The notes: generated from the letters alone by a model not told the origin. Positions 25,462 through 37,730 are shown, counted from the first letter of the stretch. The stretch is 64,000 nucleotides of DNA from Pseudoclavibacter sp. RFBB5 (GCF_002931555.1 NZ_PSTZ01000007.1:248001-312000), one strand, 5' to 3'. A program made the numbers and translations.

Positions 25462-26397
25462 ATGGTCATCCTGATCGATCCGCCCGTCTGGCCCGCGCAC
25501 GGCACGACCTTCTCGCATCTCGTCTCCGACTCGGCCCTCGGAGAGCTGCACGAGTTCGCGGCGCGGGCCGGCATTCGAGACCGGGCGTTCGACGTCGACC
25601 ACTACGACGTGCCGGCCGAGCAGTACGAGGCCCTCGTCGCGCTCGGGGCCGAGCCGGTCTCGGGCTCCACGCTCGTGCGCCGCCTCGTCGCCGGTGGCGT
25701 GCGGGTGCCAGCCAGGGACCGGCCGAAGCGAGCCCGCCTCACCCTGATGCGCCGCTGGGACGAGCTCGGAATGGGGGACGATCAGCAGTCGGCGACGGAT
25801 GCTCTCCGCGACGACCTGCTCGACGCCTGGTCAAGCCCCGCCCGCCACTACCACGACGCCACACACCTGCTCTCGGTGCTCGACGCCATCGACACCATGC
25901 GCCTCCGGGCCGCCGAGCTCGGCGCCTCGCTGAGCGAGCGGGAGCTGCTCACGGCCCGACTCGCCGCCTGGTTCCACGACGCCGTCTACGAGGGCGCCGC
26001 GGGCGACGACGAGCGAGCGAGCGCCGCCCTCGCCGTGGAGCGGCTCGGTGCCCTGGGTCTGGCACCCGGGCTCGTCGGCGACGTCGAGCGCCTCGTGCTG
26101 GCGACGATCGACCACGAGGTCCAGCGAGGGGATGCGGCGGGGGAGGTCTTCATGGACGCGGACCTCGCCGTGCTCGCCAGGACCGAGGACGGCTACGCGC
26201 GCTACGTCGCCCTCGTGCGGCGCGACTACGCGCACGTCACCGACGAGCAGTGGCGCGTCGGCCGAGCGTCGGTGCTTCGCGCGCTCCTCGGATCTGCACG
26301 CCTCTTCGTCTCGCCTGCGGCCCCCGAGGACTGGGAGCCGCGAGCACGACGCAACCTCGAGCGCGAGCTGAAGGGTCTCGAGGCGAGCGCGAGCTGA
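25462..26397 (+). CDS. DUF4031 domain-HD domain fusion protein
   Basis: A 311-residue protein. Residues 1-80 are a DUF4031 domain ([22 protein letters not shown]). Residues about 105-300 are an HD-type metal phosphohydrolase-like domain with [15 protein letters not shown] and [11 protein letters not shown] supplying the His and His-Asp ligands. HD proteins of this type often act on nucleotides; the substrate here is unknown. ATG 25462 has TAGTCT six bases upstream and no Shine-Dalgarno site. It converges on the UvrA paralogue. Confidence 0.8.
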   Translation: MVILIDPPVWPAHGTTFSHLVSDSALGELHEFAARAGIRDRAFDVDHYDVPAEQYEALVALGAEPVSGSTLVRRLVAGGVRVPARDRPKRARLTLMRRWDELGMGDDQQSATDALRDDLLDAWSSPARHYHDATHLLSVLDAIDTMRLRAAELGASLSERELLTARLAAWFHDAVYEGAAGDDERASAALAVERLGALGLAPGLVGDVERLVLATIDHEVQRGDAAGEVFMDADLAVLARTEDGYARYVALVRRDYAHVTDEQWRVGRASVLRALLGSARLFVSPAAPEDWEPRARRNLERELKGLEASAS

Positions 26398-26447
26398 CCG
26401 GCCGCGCCGGCTGGCCTGCGTCGGCCCATCAAGGCGCCGCGCGAACG

Positions 26448-28712
<2,265 letters not shown>

Positions 28713-28718
28713 GCAGTG

Positions 28719-28724
28719 ATCGTA
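28719..28724 (-). promoter_or_regulatory. -10 box of the leaderless UvrA-paralogue promoter
   Basis: TACGAT on the minus strand, separated from ATG 28712 by CACTGC (six bases). Confidence 0.5.
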
Positions 28725-28824
28725 GCGAGCGGGACGCGGATCGGAGCGGGCAGCCGGACCTTGGTATGGACCGGATGCGGCGCGGGCGACCGGTGCGACG
28801 CCTCAGTGTGCTTGCATTCCCCAT

Positions 28825-30177
28825 ATGCCCCCGTTCCACTCTCTCGATGATCTCGTCGAATTCGTGACCACCGAACTCGCCCGCGGAGACCTCAGCGCTG
28901 TCGCGTCTGCGCTGGCGAACGCGCCGATGCCCGACGTCGCCGTGCTGCTCGAACGGCTACCTGCCGGCGACGCCGGGGTCGCGTTCCGGCTCCTGCCGAA
29001 GGACGAAGCCATGACCGTCTTCGAACGCATGGACGCACCCGCGCAGCGCGAGGTCGTGACGCAGCTCTCCGATACCGATGTCGCGAGGGTGTTCTCGGAG
29101 CTCGACCCCGACGACCGGGTCGCCCTCATGGACGAGCTCCCGGCGAAGATCGCGAAGCGGCTCATCCAGGAGCTGCCGGCGGATGAGCGCGGCGAGACGG
29201 CCATCATCCTGGGCTACCCGGTCGGTTCCGTCGGCAGGCGCATGACCCCCGACTACGTGCACGTCTACCCGCACGAGCTCGTCAGGGTCGCCCTCGAGCG
29301 CATCCAGCAGCGTGGCGGCAGCGCGGAGACCATCTACACGATCCCCGTCATCGACGACGGGCGGCATCTCCTCGGTGTCGTGAGCCTTCGGGAGCTGTTC
29401 TTCGCCGGCCCTGACGACACGGTCGAGAAGCACATGGCGACGGCCCTCTACGCGCACGCCGACGACGACGCTGAGGTGACCGCACGCACCCTGGTCGACC
29501 GGGGCGTTCTGGCCATGCCGATCGTCGACCGCGAGAACAGACTCATCGGGCTGCTCACGGGCGACGACGCCCACCGGATGGTCGAGGCCGCTCGAGACGA
29601 GGACGAGGCTCACGCGGGCGCAGCCGAACCCCTCCGGCGCCCGTATCTGACGACACCGGTCTTCGCCGTCGTCCGCTCCCGGATCGTCTGGCTGTTCGTG
29701 CTGGCGGTTTCCGCGATCCTGACGGTGAGCGTGCTCGAGCTCTTCGAGGCGACCCTCGAGCAGCAGGTGGCGCTCGCACTGTTCATCCCGCTCCTGACCG
29801 GCATCGGCGGCAACACCGGTTCCCAGGCGGCGACCACGGTCACGAGAGCCCTCGCGATGGGGGAGGTACGCCCCAGGAACGCCTGGCCGGTCGCCCTCAA
29901 GGAGCTGAGGACCGGTGTCGTCCTCGGTGTCACCCTCGGGGCAGTCGCCTTCGCCGTGGCGACGACCTTCTATGGTGCCGGCATCGGCACGGTCATCGGG
30001 CTCACCCTGCTGTCGGTCTGCACGATCTCGGCGACCGTGGGCGGCGTCATGCCGCTCGTCGCGAAGTCCATCCGGGTCGACCCCGCCGTGTTCTCGACGC
30101 CATTCATCTCCACGTTCTGCGACGCGACGGGACTCATCGTGTACTTCTCGATCGCCAAGTCGGTTCTGGGCATCTGA
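28825..30177 (+). CDS. mgtE: Magnesium transporter MgtE
   Basis: A 450-residue MgtE. Residues about 1-130 form the cytosolic superhelical N domain (VLLERLPAGDAGVAFRLLP, SELDPDDRVALMDELP). Two CBS domains follow (about 135-260). Five membrane helices make up the rest, beginning at IVWLFVLAVSAILTVSVLE and including the pore segment LTGIGGNTGSQAATTVTRA. In this family the cytosolic domains sense Mg2+ and gate the channel. No Mg riboswitch is visible in the 112-base gap upstream. Confidence 0.93.
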   Translation: MPPFHSLDDLVEFVTTELARGDLSAVASALANAPMPDVAVLLERLPAGDAGVAFRLLPKDEAMTVFERMDAPAQREVVTQLSDTDVARVFSELDPDDRVALMDELPAKIAKRLIQELPADERGETAIILGYPVGSVGRRMTPDYVHVYPHELVRVALERIQQRGGSAETIYTIPVIDDGRHLLGVVSLRELFFAGPDDTVEKHMATALYAHADDDAEVTARTLVDRGVLAMPIVDRENRLIGLLTGDDAHRMVEAARDEDEAHAGAAEPLRRPYLTTPVFAVVRSRIVWLFVLAVSAILTVSVLELFEATLEQQVALALFIPLLTGIGGNTGSQAATTVTRALAMGEVRPRNAWPVALKELRTGVVLGVTLGAVAFAVATTFYGAGIGTVIGLTLLSVCTISATVGGVMPLVAKSIRVDPAVFSTPFISTFCDATGLIVYFSIAKSVLGI

Positions 30178-30480
30178 GCCGAGACACGCCCGAGCGAACG
30201 CAATCCAAGAATGCGCTCCGTCAGCCCGAGACCCGGTGAATTCATGGGCGTTCGCGCGCTTTGGCGTCGCAAATAGGAGAAATGGGGCAGCGAAACCCGC
30301 GCTTGATCTCCGAATCCGGCGAAGCGGCCCGGGGCGCCGAGTGAACGTATACAACGCGCGTGTCCCCAAAACCGTATCGTGGGAGCGAGGCGTGGGAGCG
30401 GAGAAAGAATTCCGCGACCGTGCCGGACTCTGGGGGGAGTCCACAGCGCCTGGCGCTGAGAATCAGCAGGAGAGAAACGA
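30178..30480. other. Intergenic leader of the LuxR-type gene, with two palindromes
   Basis: This 303-base gap is less GC-rich than its surroundings and holds no gene. A candidate -10 TATCGT is at 30375-30380 without a convincing -35. Further down are a hairpin GGACTC-TGGGGG-GAGTCC (30425-30442) and a 15-base perfect palindrome CAGCGCC-T-GGCGCTG (30444-30458), which end just before the AGGAG ribosome site. They could be an operator or an RNA structure that affects translation. Confidence 0.45.
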
Positions 30481-32970
30481 ATGTCCAGCACCACGCTCAA
30501 CGGCGATCAACGCGGGGGAGAGCCGTGGCAGATCGCGGAACGCGACCGGCTCTCCGGCGTTGCGCTCGAGGGTCATGCCCTGACCTTCCTCGTCGGCATG
30601 CCGGGAAGCGGACGCACCACGCTGCTCCGGCAGATGCAGGCGAAGCTCGAGACCGTCGGCGAGGCGCATGTCTGGTGCTCGTCACGTTCTGAATTGCAAC
30701 GTGTTCTGGATGACCTCGCTGCCGGCAAGCGCTCGGGGCGTCTCGCGGTGCTCCTCGACGACGTCATCGTCGCGCAGGACGACCAGCTCTGGGACCGCAT
30801 CAGGCGGCTGGTCATAACCGGAGACGACGATGGGGCTGCGGACCAGGGGAGCGCCCCGCGATTTCTCATCGCGTCGCTGTCGATGCCGGATTGGGCCTCC
30901 GCGCACGGAGCTGCCGGAGTGGTCCTCCGGCCTCGTGACCTCGCCTTCGACGCGTCGGAGCTGAATGCGGTCCTCGCAGCCAACGCGCCGGGCGCGCCTC
31001 AGGAACTGCGGATGCAGCTCCTCGACTCGTTCTCGGGTCATCCGCTCACGACTCGCGTCGCGTTGGAGCGATTCCGCGCCAACGCCCACGCTGAGGGCTG
31101 GTCCGTCGTCAGCGGCAGCTCGAGTGCCGCCATGACCCTGCAAGAGCTGCGTCGATTCGACCCCGCTGAGCTCGACCGCGTCGACGCCATACGGATGATG
31201 CGCGCCACCAGCGTCCTCCGGCGCCTCTCAAGAGAAGACCTCCACCTGCTCGCACCGGACCTCATCGACGACTACTGGTTCGACCAGCTCGCGTCCTCCC
31301 CGTACGGCGTCACGGAGATCAACCCGGTCTCCCTCGACGTCGAGTTCGTCTGGCACGCCGACACCTTCGCCCGCCTCAGCGCTGAGCGCTCACCCCACGA
31401 GGTCCGCGCGCTCGCCGCGCGCGCCGTGGCGGCCTTCCCGGGCGAGGGCAACGTCATGCAGCGGCTCTTCCTCTCCCTCCGGGCCCGCGCCTGGGGTGAG
31501 GTCGAGTCGATCGCGCAACGCCACTTCCGGACCATCTACGAGTACGCCCCGCGCGAGACCGTCGAGGAGATGCTCCAGGCCCCGGCAAGCGTGCTCCCGC
31601 GCCTCGTGAGCACGAACCTGCTCATCGCCCTCTTCCGCTGGCGCAGATTCGGCGCGACGCGGAGCGTGCTGCACAGCCTGCGCGAGTCCAGCATCGCCAC
31701 GACTCGCATCGCCGCCAGCGACCCGATCGGCTTGTTCTCGCAGGTTACCAGGCACTCCCTGGCCACCTCCTTCGGGGGAGATCGTGCCGCGGCCGAACGC
31801 TGCCTTCGAGACGCGAAGGCCCTCATCCGTGATGCTGACGGGAAACTGCACGCCGCCCTCTACGCGTCGGCCATCGCTCGAGGGCGCTTCGCGGCCGACT
31901 GCCTCGTGCTGGTCTGGGCGGCAACGCTCCTCGAGGACATGCCGCTTGCTCTGGAACTGTCGACCATCGCTGCCGAGCACGGCCAGAGCTTCAACCGCAC
32001 CGACATCGACGCGCTGCGGCACATCGAGATCATCGGGGTCATCTCCGGCGTGCGTCAGGCCGACGCAGCCAAGCTCACCGGTCGCTCCCTGCCGGGGTTC
32101 GCGGACTGCTTCGACCTGCTCGACAACGGCGAGGAAGCAAGGGCCCGCGACCTGGCGCGTCAGCTCCGCGACCTTCCGCGCTCCGTCCTCCCACACGACA
32201 CCGGGGCGAGCGTGCGCATCCTCCTCGAGGCGCTCGTGGGCGATGAGGACCCGATCGCCGAGGTCGATGAGCTCCTCGAGCTGAGCGCGGCGTCCTGGCG
32301 CGACGGGCTCCCATCCACGCTGCTCACCTTGTCGGCGACGACCTTCTACCTCACGCGTGGGCAGAGTGTGCGCGCACAGAAGGCGGCGGACTACTCCGGT
32401 GCGGAAGGCGACTGCTACGTGAGCCTTTCGCGCGCCCTCGTCGAGCTCGCGAACGGCCGCCCCGGGGAGGCGCTCGCGCACGCCGAGGCCGCCCTCGCCG
32501 ATGACAAGATCGCCCCGCGTTTCGCCTCGATCGCGCGCACGCTCGCGGCGCTCTGCATGCTGCGGCTCGGGAACCTGGATGCGGCCGCCAACCGCATCGC
32601 GACGATGGCCACGCAGTGCCTCGACGATCGAAACGCGAGGTTCGCGCTGCGCTTCGCGACAACAAGCGACGCCGCCCTCATGACCTCCATCAGCGACAAG
32701 CTGCCGAAGCGCATCGCCGACCTGCTTGTCGTCTCCGCACTGGACTCGCGGCCGCTCTCCGACTCCACCGTCGGTGAGGAGCTCTCGAGCGCCGAGATAG
32801 AAGTGCTCCGCCTCGTGGGGAGGAACTGGACCAACGCGCAGATCGCGGCCCAGCGCTTCGTCTCCGTGCACACGGTCCGCGCTCAGTTGCGCAGCGTGTT
32901 CCGCAAGCTGGGCGCCAGCGATCGCCGTTCGGCCGTGGCGGCAGCGGAACGGCGGGGGCTGCTCGACTAG
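30481..32970 (+). CDS. Large LuxR-family ATPase transcriptional regulator
   Basis: An 829-residue regulator. Residues about 20-190 form a P-loop ATPase module (Walker A GMPGSGRTT, Walker B-like LAVLLDDV). The middle is helical, with a TPR-like signal domain. Residues about 765-829 are a LuxR (FixJ/NarL-type) helix-turn-helix: LSSAEIEVLRLVGRNWTNAQ, then VSVHTVRAQLRSVFRKL. The start has a good AGGAG site nine bases upstream. Its stop overlaps the oleD stop by four bases on the other strand (CTAG). Target genes cannot be told; it is the nearest regulator to the olefin operon. Confidence 0.85.
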   Translation: MSSTTLNGDQRGGEPWQIAERDRLSGVALEGHALTFLVGMPGSGRTTLLRQMQAKLETVGEAHVWCSSRSELQRVLDDLAAGKRSGRLAVLLDDVIVAQDDQLWDRIRRLVITGDDDGAADQGSAPRFLIASLSMPDWASAHGAAGVVLRPRDLAFDASELNAVLAANAPGAPQELRMQLLDSFSGHPLTTRVALERFRANAHAEGWSVVSGSSSAAMTLQELRRFDPAELDRVDAIRMMRATSVLRRLSREDLHLLAPDLIDDYWFDQLASSPYGVTEINPVSLDVEFVWHADTFARLSAERSPHEVRALAARAVAAFPGEGNVMQRLFLSLRARAWGEVESIAQRHFRTIYEYAPRETVEEMLQAPASVLPRLVSTNLLIALFRWRRFGATRSVLHSLRESSIATTRIAASDPIGLFSQVTRHSLATSFGGDRAAAERCLRDAKALIRDADGKLHAALYASAIARGRFAADCLVLVWAATLLEDMPLALELSTIAAEHGQSFNRTDIDALRHIEIIGVISGVRQADAAKLTGRSLPGFADCFDLLDNGEEARARDLARQLRDLPRSVLPHDTGASVRILLEALVGDEDPIAEVDELLELSAASWRDGLPSTLLTLSATTFYLTRGQSVRAQKAADYSGAEGDCYVSLSRALVELANGRPGEALAHAEAALADDKIAPRFASIARTLAALCMLRLGNLDAAANRIATMATQCLDDRNARFALRFATTSDAALMTSISDKLPKRIADLLVVSALDSRPLSDSTVGEELSSAEIEVLRLVGRNWTNAQIAAQRFVSVHTVRAQLRSVFRKLGASDRRSAVAAAERRGLLD

Positions 32971-33965
32971 CTTCGCTGGGCCTGCGCCGTGCTGCGCGTC
33001 GCCGCGGTGTGATCGGCGAGACGTTGCAGTCCCTCTTCGAGGGAGACCGCAGGCGACCAGTCGAGGTCGGCGCGGGTGCGGCGCTGGTCGAACCAATGCG
33101 CGGTCGAGAGCTGCTCGGCGAGGAAGCGCGTCATGGGCGGCTCATCCTGACCAGGTCGGATACGCCAGACGCCTTCGATGAGCGACCCCGCTGCACGGGC
33201 CACCCCGGCGGGGACGCGCAGTCGCGGTGGCGGCGCACCGCCGGCCAGGCAGATGCCCTCCATGAGCTCGGCGACCGTGCGCGGCTCGCCGTTCGTGATC
33301 ACGTAGCTGTTCCCGTGCGCGGCGGGCGCTCGACGGAGCGCCGCCGCGATCCCGGTGGCGGCGTTGTCGACGTAGCAGGAGTCGATGAGCGCCGCTCCGC
33401 GTCCGAGGAGCGGGAGGGTCCCTCTCGTCGCACGCTCGAGGATGCGCCCGATGAGCTGCGTGTCGCCCGGCCCCCAGACGAGGTGCGGGCGAACGGCGAC
33501 CACCGCGAACTCGGGAGCGTCTGCCGCGAGGGCGAGCAGCTCTGCCGTCGCCTTCGTGCGCGCGTAGCTGCCGTGCGCGAGATCGGGCCTCGCCTCGTCG
33601 GCGCTCGCCCCGTGGATGGCGGCGCCGAAATGCGCCACCGACGGGGAGGACACCATGACGAAGCGGGTGGCACCCGCAGCCTTCGAGTGTGCGAGCAGAT
33701 GCTTCGTGCCCGTGACGTTGACGGCCTCGAACTCGTGCTCTGCGCCGCTCAGCGACACCTTGGCGGCGAGGTGAACGATGCCTTCGGCGCCGGCGACGGC
33801 CCGTTCGACTGCCGCCTCGTCCGTGATCGATCCGAGCGCATCCGTCACCCCGGCGATGCCACTCGGACCTCGCTGCATCGTCGTGACCTCGTGGCCGCCG
33901 TCGCGCAGCTCGGTCGCGACGGAACGCCCCAGCATGCCGCTCGCGCCAGTTACGAGGACCCTCAC
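32967..33965 (-). CDS. oleD: 2-alkyl-3-oxoalkanoate reductase (OleD)
   Basis: A 332-residue extended short-chain dehydrogenase. It has VLVTGASGMLGRSVA for NADP(H) and the catalytic pair in SYARTKATAE (Tyr-x3-Lys). As the last gene of oleA-oleBC-oleD, it would reduce the OleA 3-oxo product to the 3-hydroxy acid. It starts with GTG overlapping the oleBC stop by four bases. Confidence 0.85.
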   Translation of the reverse strand: MRVLVTGASGMLGRSVATELRDGGHEVTTMQRGPSGIAGVTDALGSITDEAAVERAVAGAEGIVHLAAKVSLSGAEHEFEAVNVTGTKHLLAHSKAAGATRFVMVSSPSVAHFGAAIHGASADEARPDLAHGSYARTKATAELLALAADAPEFAVVAVRPHLVWGPGDTQLIGRILERATRGTLPLLGRGAALIDSCYVDNAATGIAAALRRAPAAHGNSYVITNGEPRTVAELMEGICLAGGAPPPRLRVPAGVARAAGSLIEGVWRIRPGQDEPPMTRFLAEQLSTAHWFDQRRTRADLDWSPAVSLEEGLQRLADHTAATRSTAQAQRS

Positions 33966-36616
33966 GGTGCCGAGACCCGTTCCCCGGAGAGCGCGCGCTC
34001 AGCCCAGGCGGCCAGCGCGCTCCGGTCGATCTTCGAGTTGTGCCTGATGTCGGTGGGGAGCTCAGGAACGATGAACGCGGCCGCGAGCGGATGCGTCGTG
34101 GATGCGCGCAGGGCGTCGGCGAGTGCCGCTTCGGCGACGCGCACCCGACGGGTGGGCTCCCGCGTCTCGAGCACGGCAACCGCCTGCGCCGTGCCGGCTG
34201 GGCCAACGCCGACGACCGCTGCGCGCCGCACCCAGGGCAGCGTCTCGAGGTCCTGTTCGGTTCCGACGGGCGCGAGGGGTCCGTCTGCCGTCACGAACAC
34301 GTGGGGGAGTCGGCCCTCCACCCAGAGGCGGCCTTCGTCGTCGAGATGTCCGACGTCGCCCGTGCGATGCCAGCGCCCTTCGGAGGGCAGCTCGCGAGCG
34401 GCGGCACGGTCCGTCATCGCGAGCCGGTCGTAGCGCTCCTTGAGGTGCGGGGCGCTGATGACGATCTCACCGAGCACGCCGGGCTCGGCCGAGGGCTGGC
34501 CCCGCGCGGCTCCCGAGGAGTCGAGGGCGCTGATGCGCACCACGTTGCTGCCGATGGGCGCGCCCACGCAGACCCCGTCGTCGGGGGCGAGCGCGGCGGC
34601 CGAGATGCCCTCACGGTCGATGTCGGTCACGAGCAGGCACTCCGTCATGCCGTACGGCGTGTGCGCCTCGGCGTTCGGCATGAGGGCGCACGCATCGTCG
34701 AGCAGTCTTGCGCCGATGGGCGCGCCCGTGGACAGGAACGTCTGGACGCGTTCGAGCGCTGCACGCTGCGCCGCGTCCAACCCGTCGCGGGTCGCGACGA
34801 CGTTGAGGATCGCCGCCGGCGATAGGAACACGATGCGGGCGTCCGCCGCGATGACCGCATCGGCAACAGCCGTCGCGGTCAGCGTGCGGGGCGAGGTGAC
34901 ATCCATGTCTGGGGTCACGGACCGTGTCCCGAGGGCCGGGCCGAGCAGCGCGAACGGTGCGAACCCGGTGACGAGGCCGGAGTCGGCGGTGACGCCGTAG
35001 GTGTCTCGCAGCGTGTCTCGCACGGCCTGCAGCTGCTGATGCGTGTACACGACGCCCTTGGCGGGCCCCGTGGAGCCTGAGGTGAAGAGCACCGCTGCGA
35101 GGTCGTCAGGGCCGGGGGCCTCGGGAAGGGCCGCGCCGCGCCCGAGCTCGGCGACCTCGGCGAGCGAGTGGGCGACGCCGAGGGCCGCGCGGCTGCTGGC
35201 GGGGATGCTCGTGGCGCTGATGCGCAGGCCGGGCCATCCGAGCACCTTCGCCGCGGTCAGTCCGGGGACCTGTCCGATGACGACGTCCGGCCATGCGCCT
35301 CGGACGGCACGCGAGAGGCCCTTGACGCCGAGGCCAGCATCCGCGACCACGACGACTGCGCCGATGCGCAGGCAGGCGTAGACGACGGCCGTGAGGGTCA
35401 CGCCAGGCTGCACGAGCAGTGAGACGCGGTCACCGCGGCGGACGCCGACGGCGCTCAGCCCCGCGGCCAGCTCGTCGACGCGGGCGGCGAGCTGGCGCCA
35501 GGACACGGCGAGCGGCGCCCCGTCGGTTCCGCGGCCCATCTCGAGCGCGGCGACGGACGGGTCGTCACGGTGCTGGTCGAGGGCTGCCCACATGGGTGCG
35601 GAGCTGGGGGAGCTGCCTGCGGCGGGCGAGTTCGCCGGCTGCTCGCGCCGGCGCGCACGACCTGCGGCGACGTCGTCGAGCCAGGTGAGGAGATGCGTCG
35701 CATACGGGGTGTCCTCGGCGATGAGGTGGCCGGCGCCTTCGAAGCGGTGCACCTCGGCGTGGGGGAGGCGTCGCATGAGGTCGCCGAGGTAGAGGTCGGT
35801 GAAGATCGGGTCGCGGGGGCCCCAGAGCAGCAGGGCGGGCACCTCGAGCTTCGCGACGCCGGAGGAGACTTCCAGCAGCGCGTCGTGGCTCTCGGTGTCT
35901 TCGTCGACGGGGATGTCGGCGACGAACTGCTCGATGCCGAGACGCGACGCGCGGTCCAGGTACGGCGTGGCGTATGCGCCCTTCACCTCGGCCGACAGCG
36001 GGGGGTTCGCAAGGGCGAGGGTCGTCTGCAGGAACGCTGGGCTGGTCGACGTGGAGGCGCGCAGCACCGGCCCGAAGCGCGCGAGCCGGAGGGCCGCCGG
36101 GATGGGCAGGTCGCTCGGCTGGTCGACGGCGGTGTTGAGTGAGGCGACGGCGGTGAGCAGCTCCGGGTGGCGGACCGCCCAGCCGAAGGCGACGACGCCG
36201 CCCCAGTCGTGGCCGAGCGAGACGACGCGGCCTTCCAACGCGAGTTCGTCGGTGAGGGCGCCGAGGTCGAGGATGCGCTGCTCGAGCGTGCGTCGCACGT
36301 CGGTTCGCTCCGAGAAGCCCATGTCGAGCTGGTCCACCGCGACGACCCGCCAGGCGGTGCCCCCGGACTCGGCGGCCGCGAGTGACTCGTTGGCAAGCGC
36401 ACGCCACAGGTAGGACCACGTCGGGTTGCCGTGCACAGCGAGGACCGTGCCTGCCGGCTCGATGCCGAGCTGCGCGAGGGCTGGCCCGGTGTCGAGGAGG
36501 TGCCAGCCCCGCCTGGTGCCCGCGTCCGCGCCGACACCCGGCGCATCGACGATGCGGCTGAACCGGTCTTGGAGGCCTGGCAGGCCGGCGGGTGGGCGTG
36601 TGGCCGACCTCACCAC
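33962..36616 (-). CDS. oleBC: OleB-OleC fusion: beta-lactone decarboxylase and beta-lactone synthetase
   Basis: An 884-residue two-enzyme protein. Residues 1-about 310 are a haloalkane-dehalogenase-like alpha/beta hydrolase (HGNPTWSYLWR at 62, nucleophile Asp137 in GHDWGG): the OleB part, which decarboxylates the beta-lactone to a cis-olefin. A disordered linker (about 315-340) joins it to an AMP-ligase domain with FTSGSTGPAKG at about 507 and HRTGDVGHLDDEGRLWVEG: the OleC part, which closes the lactone. OleB and OleC are separate proteins in Xanthomonas and fused in Micrococcus and other actinobacteria. It starts with GTG overlapping the oleA end by seven bases. Confidence 0.9.
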   Translation of the reverse strand: MVRSATRPPAGLPGLQDRFSRIVDAPGVGADAGTRRGWHLLDTGPALAQLGIEPAGTVLAVHGNPTWSYLWRALANESLAAAESGGTAWRVVAVDQLDMGFSERTDVRRTLEQRILDLGALTDELALEGRVVSLGHDWGGVVAFGWAVRHPELLTAVASLNTAVDQPSDLPIPAALRLARFGPVLRASTSTSPAFLQTTLALANPPLSAEVKGAYATPYLDRASRLGIEQFVADIPVDEDTESHDALLEVSSGVAKLEVPALLLWGPRDPIFTDLYLGDLMRRLPHAEVHRFEGAGHLIAEDTPYATHLLTWLDDVAAGRARRREQPANSPAAGSSPSSAPMWAALDQHRDDPSVAALEMGRGTDGAPLAVSWRQLAARVDELAAGLSAVGVRRGDRVSLLVQPGVTLTAVVYACLRIGAVVVVADAGLGVKGLSRAVRGAWPDVVIGQVPGLTAAKVLGWPGLRISATSIPASSRAALGVAHSLAEVAELGRGAALPEAPGPDDLAAVLFTSGSTGPAKGVVYTHQQLQAVRDTLRDTYGVTADSGLVTGFAPFALLGPALGTRSVTPDMDVTSPRTLTATAVADAVIAADARIVFLSPAAILNVVATRDGLDAAQRAALERVQTFLSTGAPIGARLLDDACALMPNAEAHTPYGMTECLLVTDIDREGISAAALAPDDGVCVGAPIGSNVVRISALDSSGAARGQPSAEPGVLGEIVISAPHLKERYDRLAMTDRAAARELPSEGRWHRTGDVGHLDDEGRLWVEGRLPHVFVTADGPLAPVGTEQDLETLPWVRRAAVVGVGPAGTAQAVAVLETREPTRRVRVAEAALADALRASTTHPLAAAFIVPELPTDIRHNSKIDRSALAAWAERALSGERVSAP

Positions 36617-37632
36617 TTGAGCTCCATCATGGCCGTGTTGAGTCCGGAGCCGACGCCCATGAGCAGCACTCGGTCGTCGCGCTTCAGCGTGCTCGACTGC
36701 AGGTCGAGCGTGATCGGGATGGAGGCGGGGCCGACGTTCCCGAGCGTCGGGTACGTCGTTGGCACTCGCTTCTTGTCGAGCCCCACGGCCTTGACGATCG
36801 CGTTCGTGTGCACGCGGGAGACCTGGTGGGTGATGTAGTGATCCATCGACGACCAGTTCCAGTCGGCCTGGGCTTCCTTCCAGGCGGAGACGACGAGGTC
36901 GAGTCCTCCCTTGAGGAGCGCCTTCGCGTCGGTGAACATGCCCTGCACGCTGCCGACGCAGAGCTCGTGGAACTGGGTCGCCGCTCGAGTCACGCCGCCG
37001 AGGATCTGGTGGCCCTCCGGATGCTCGTCGGTGCGGCCGAGGACGGCCGCGGCGGCCCCAGAGCCGAGCGTGAGACTCGCGAACTCGCTCATGAAGTCCT
37101 CGCGGCCGATGTCGTCGCGCAGCAGGCGGTTGATGGTGTTGACCTGGATCTCGTCGGCGTCCTCACCGTTGACGATGATGGCGTAGCGGATCTGTCCGGC
37201 CTCGATCATCTGGGCGGCGAGCGTCATGCCGTTCACGAAGCCCAGGCACGCATTGGCGATGTCGAAGTTGACGGCCGAGCTCGGCATCCCAAGCCCGTGG
37301 TGCATGCGGACGGCGACCGAGGGCTCGAGGTGCGTGCGGGTGACCGAGGTGTTGATGAGGAGGCCCACGTCGCTGGCGTCGACACCGGCACGTCGCAGTG
37401 CCTCCTGTCCCGCGGCCACGGTCGCGTCGGTGAAGGACTCGCCGTCGGCCCAGTTGCGCCGTTCCGTGACCCCGGCGACGCGCTCGAGGAGGTTGCCGGG
37501 CAGTTTCAACCGCTTCAAGCCCGCGGCCAGCTGGCCTTCGATATCCGAGGAGGCGGTGGCCTTCGACGGAAGGCGGCTCGCGACCGACAGCAGCGAGACG
37601 TTGTGGAAGCGAGTAGTCGCGTTACCTGTCAT
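36610..37632 (-). CDS. oleA: Acyl-CoA condensing thiolase (OleA)
   Basis: A 340-residue KAS III-like enzyme that joins two acyl-CoAs head-to-head into a 2-alkyl-3-oxo acid, the first step of long-chain olefin synthesis. The nucleophile is Cys129 (ANACLGF). His269 (THQVS) and Asn299 (TLGNVGPAS) complete the usual triad, and Glu103 (HLEPS) corresponds to the OleA-specific glutamate that separates OleA from FabH. It is the first gene of the operon. A TAGACT -10 candidate is at 37688-37693 (minus strand); no clear ribosome site precedes ATG 37632. Confidence 0.9.
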   Translation of the reverse strand: MTGNATTRFHNVSLLSVASRLPSKATASSDIEGQLAAGLKRLKLPGNLLERVAGVTERRNWADGESFTDATVAAGQEALRRAGVDASDVGLLINTSVTRTHLEPSVAVRMHHGLGMPSSAVNFDIANACLGFVNGMTLAAQMIEAGQIRYAIIVNGEDADEIQVNTINRLLRDDIGREDFMSEFASLTLGSGAAAAVLGRTDEHPEGHQILGGVTRAATQFHELCVGSVQGMFTDAKALLKGGLDLVVSAWKEAQADWNWSSMDHYITHQVSRVHTNAIVKAVGLDKKRVPTTYPTLGNVGPASIPITLDLQSSTLKRDDRVLLMGVGSGLNTAMMELKW

Positions 37633-37730
37633 AGATGTGATTTGCGTCCTGAGCCGTACGAGGGGTGTGGAGGGGCGTAACCACGTCAGTCTAGGTGTTC
37701 GACGGTGACCGAACTCTCAGGCCGAATCAA

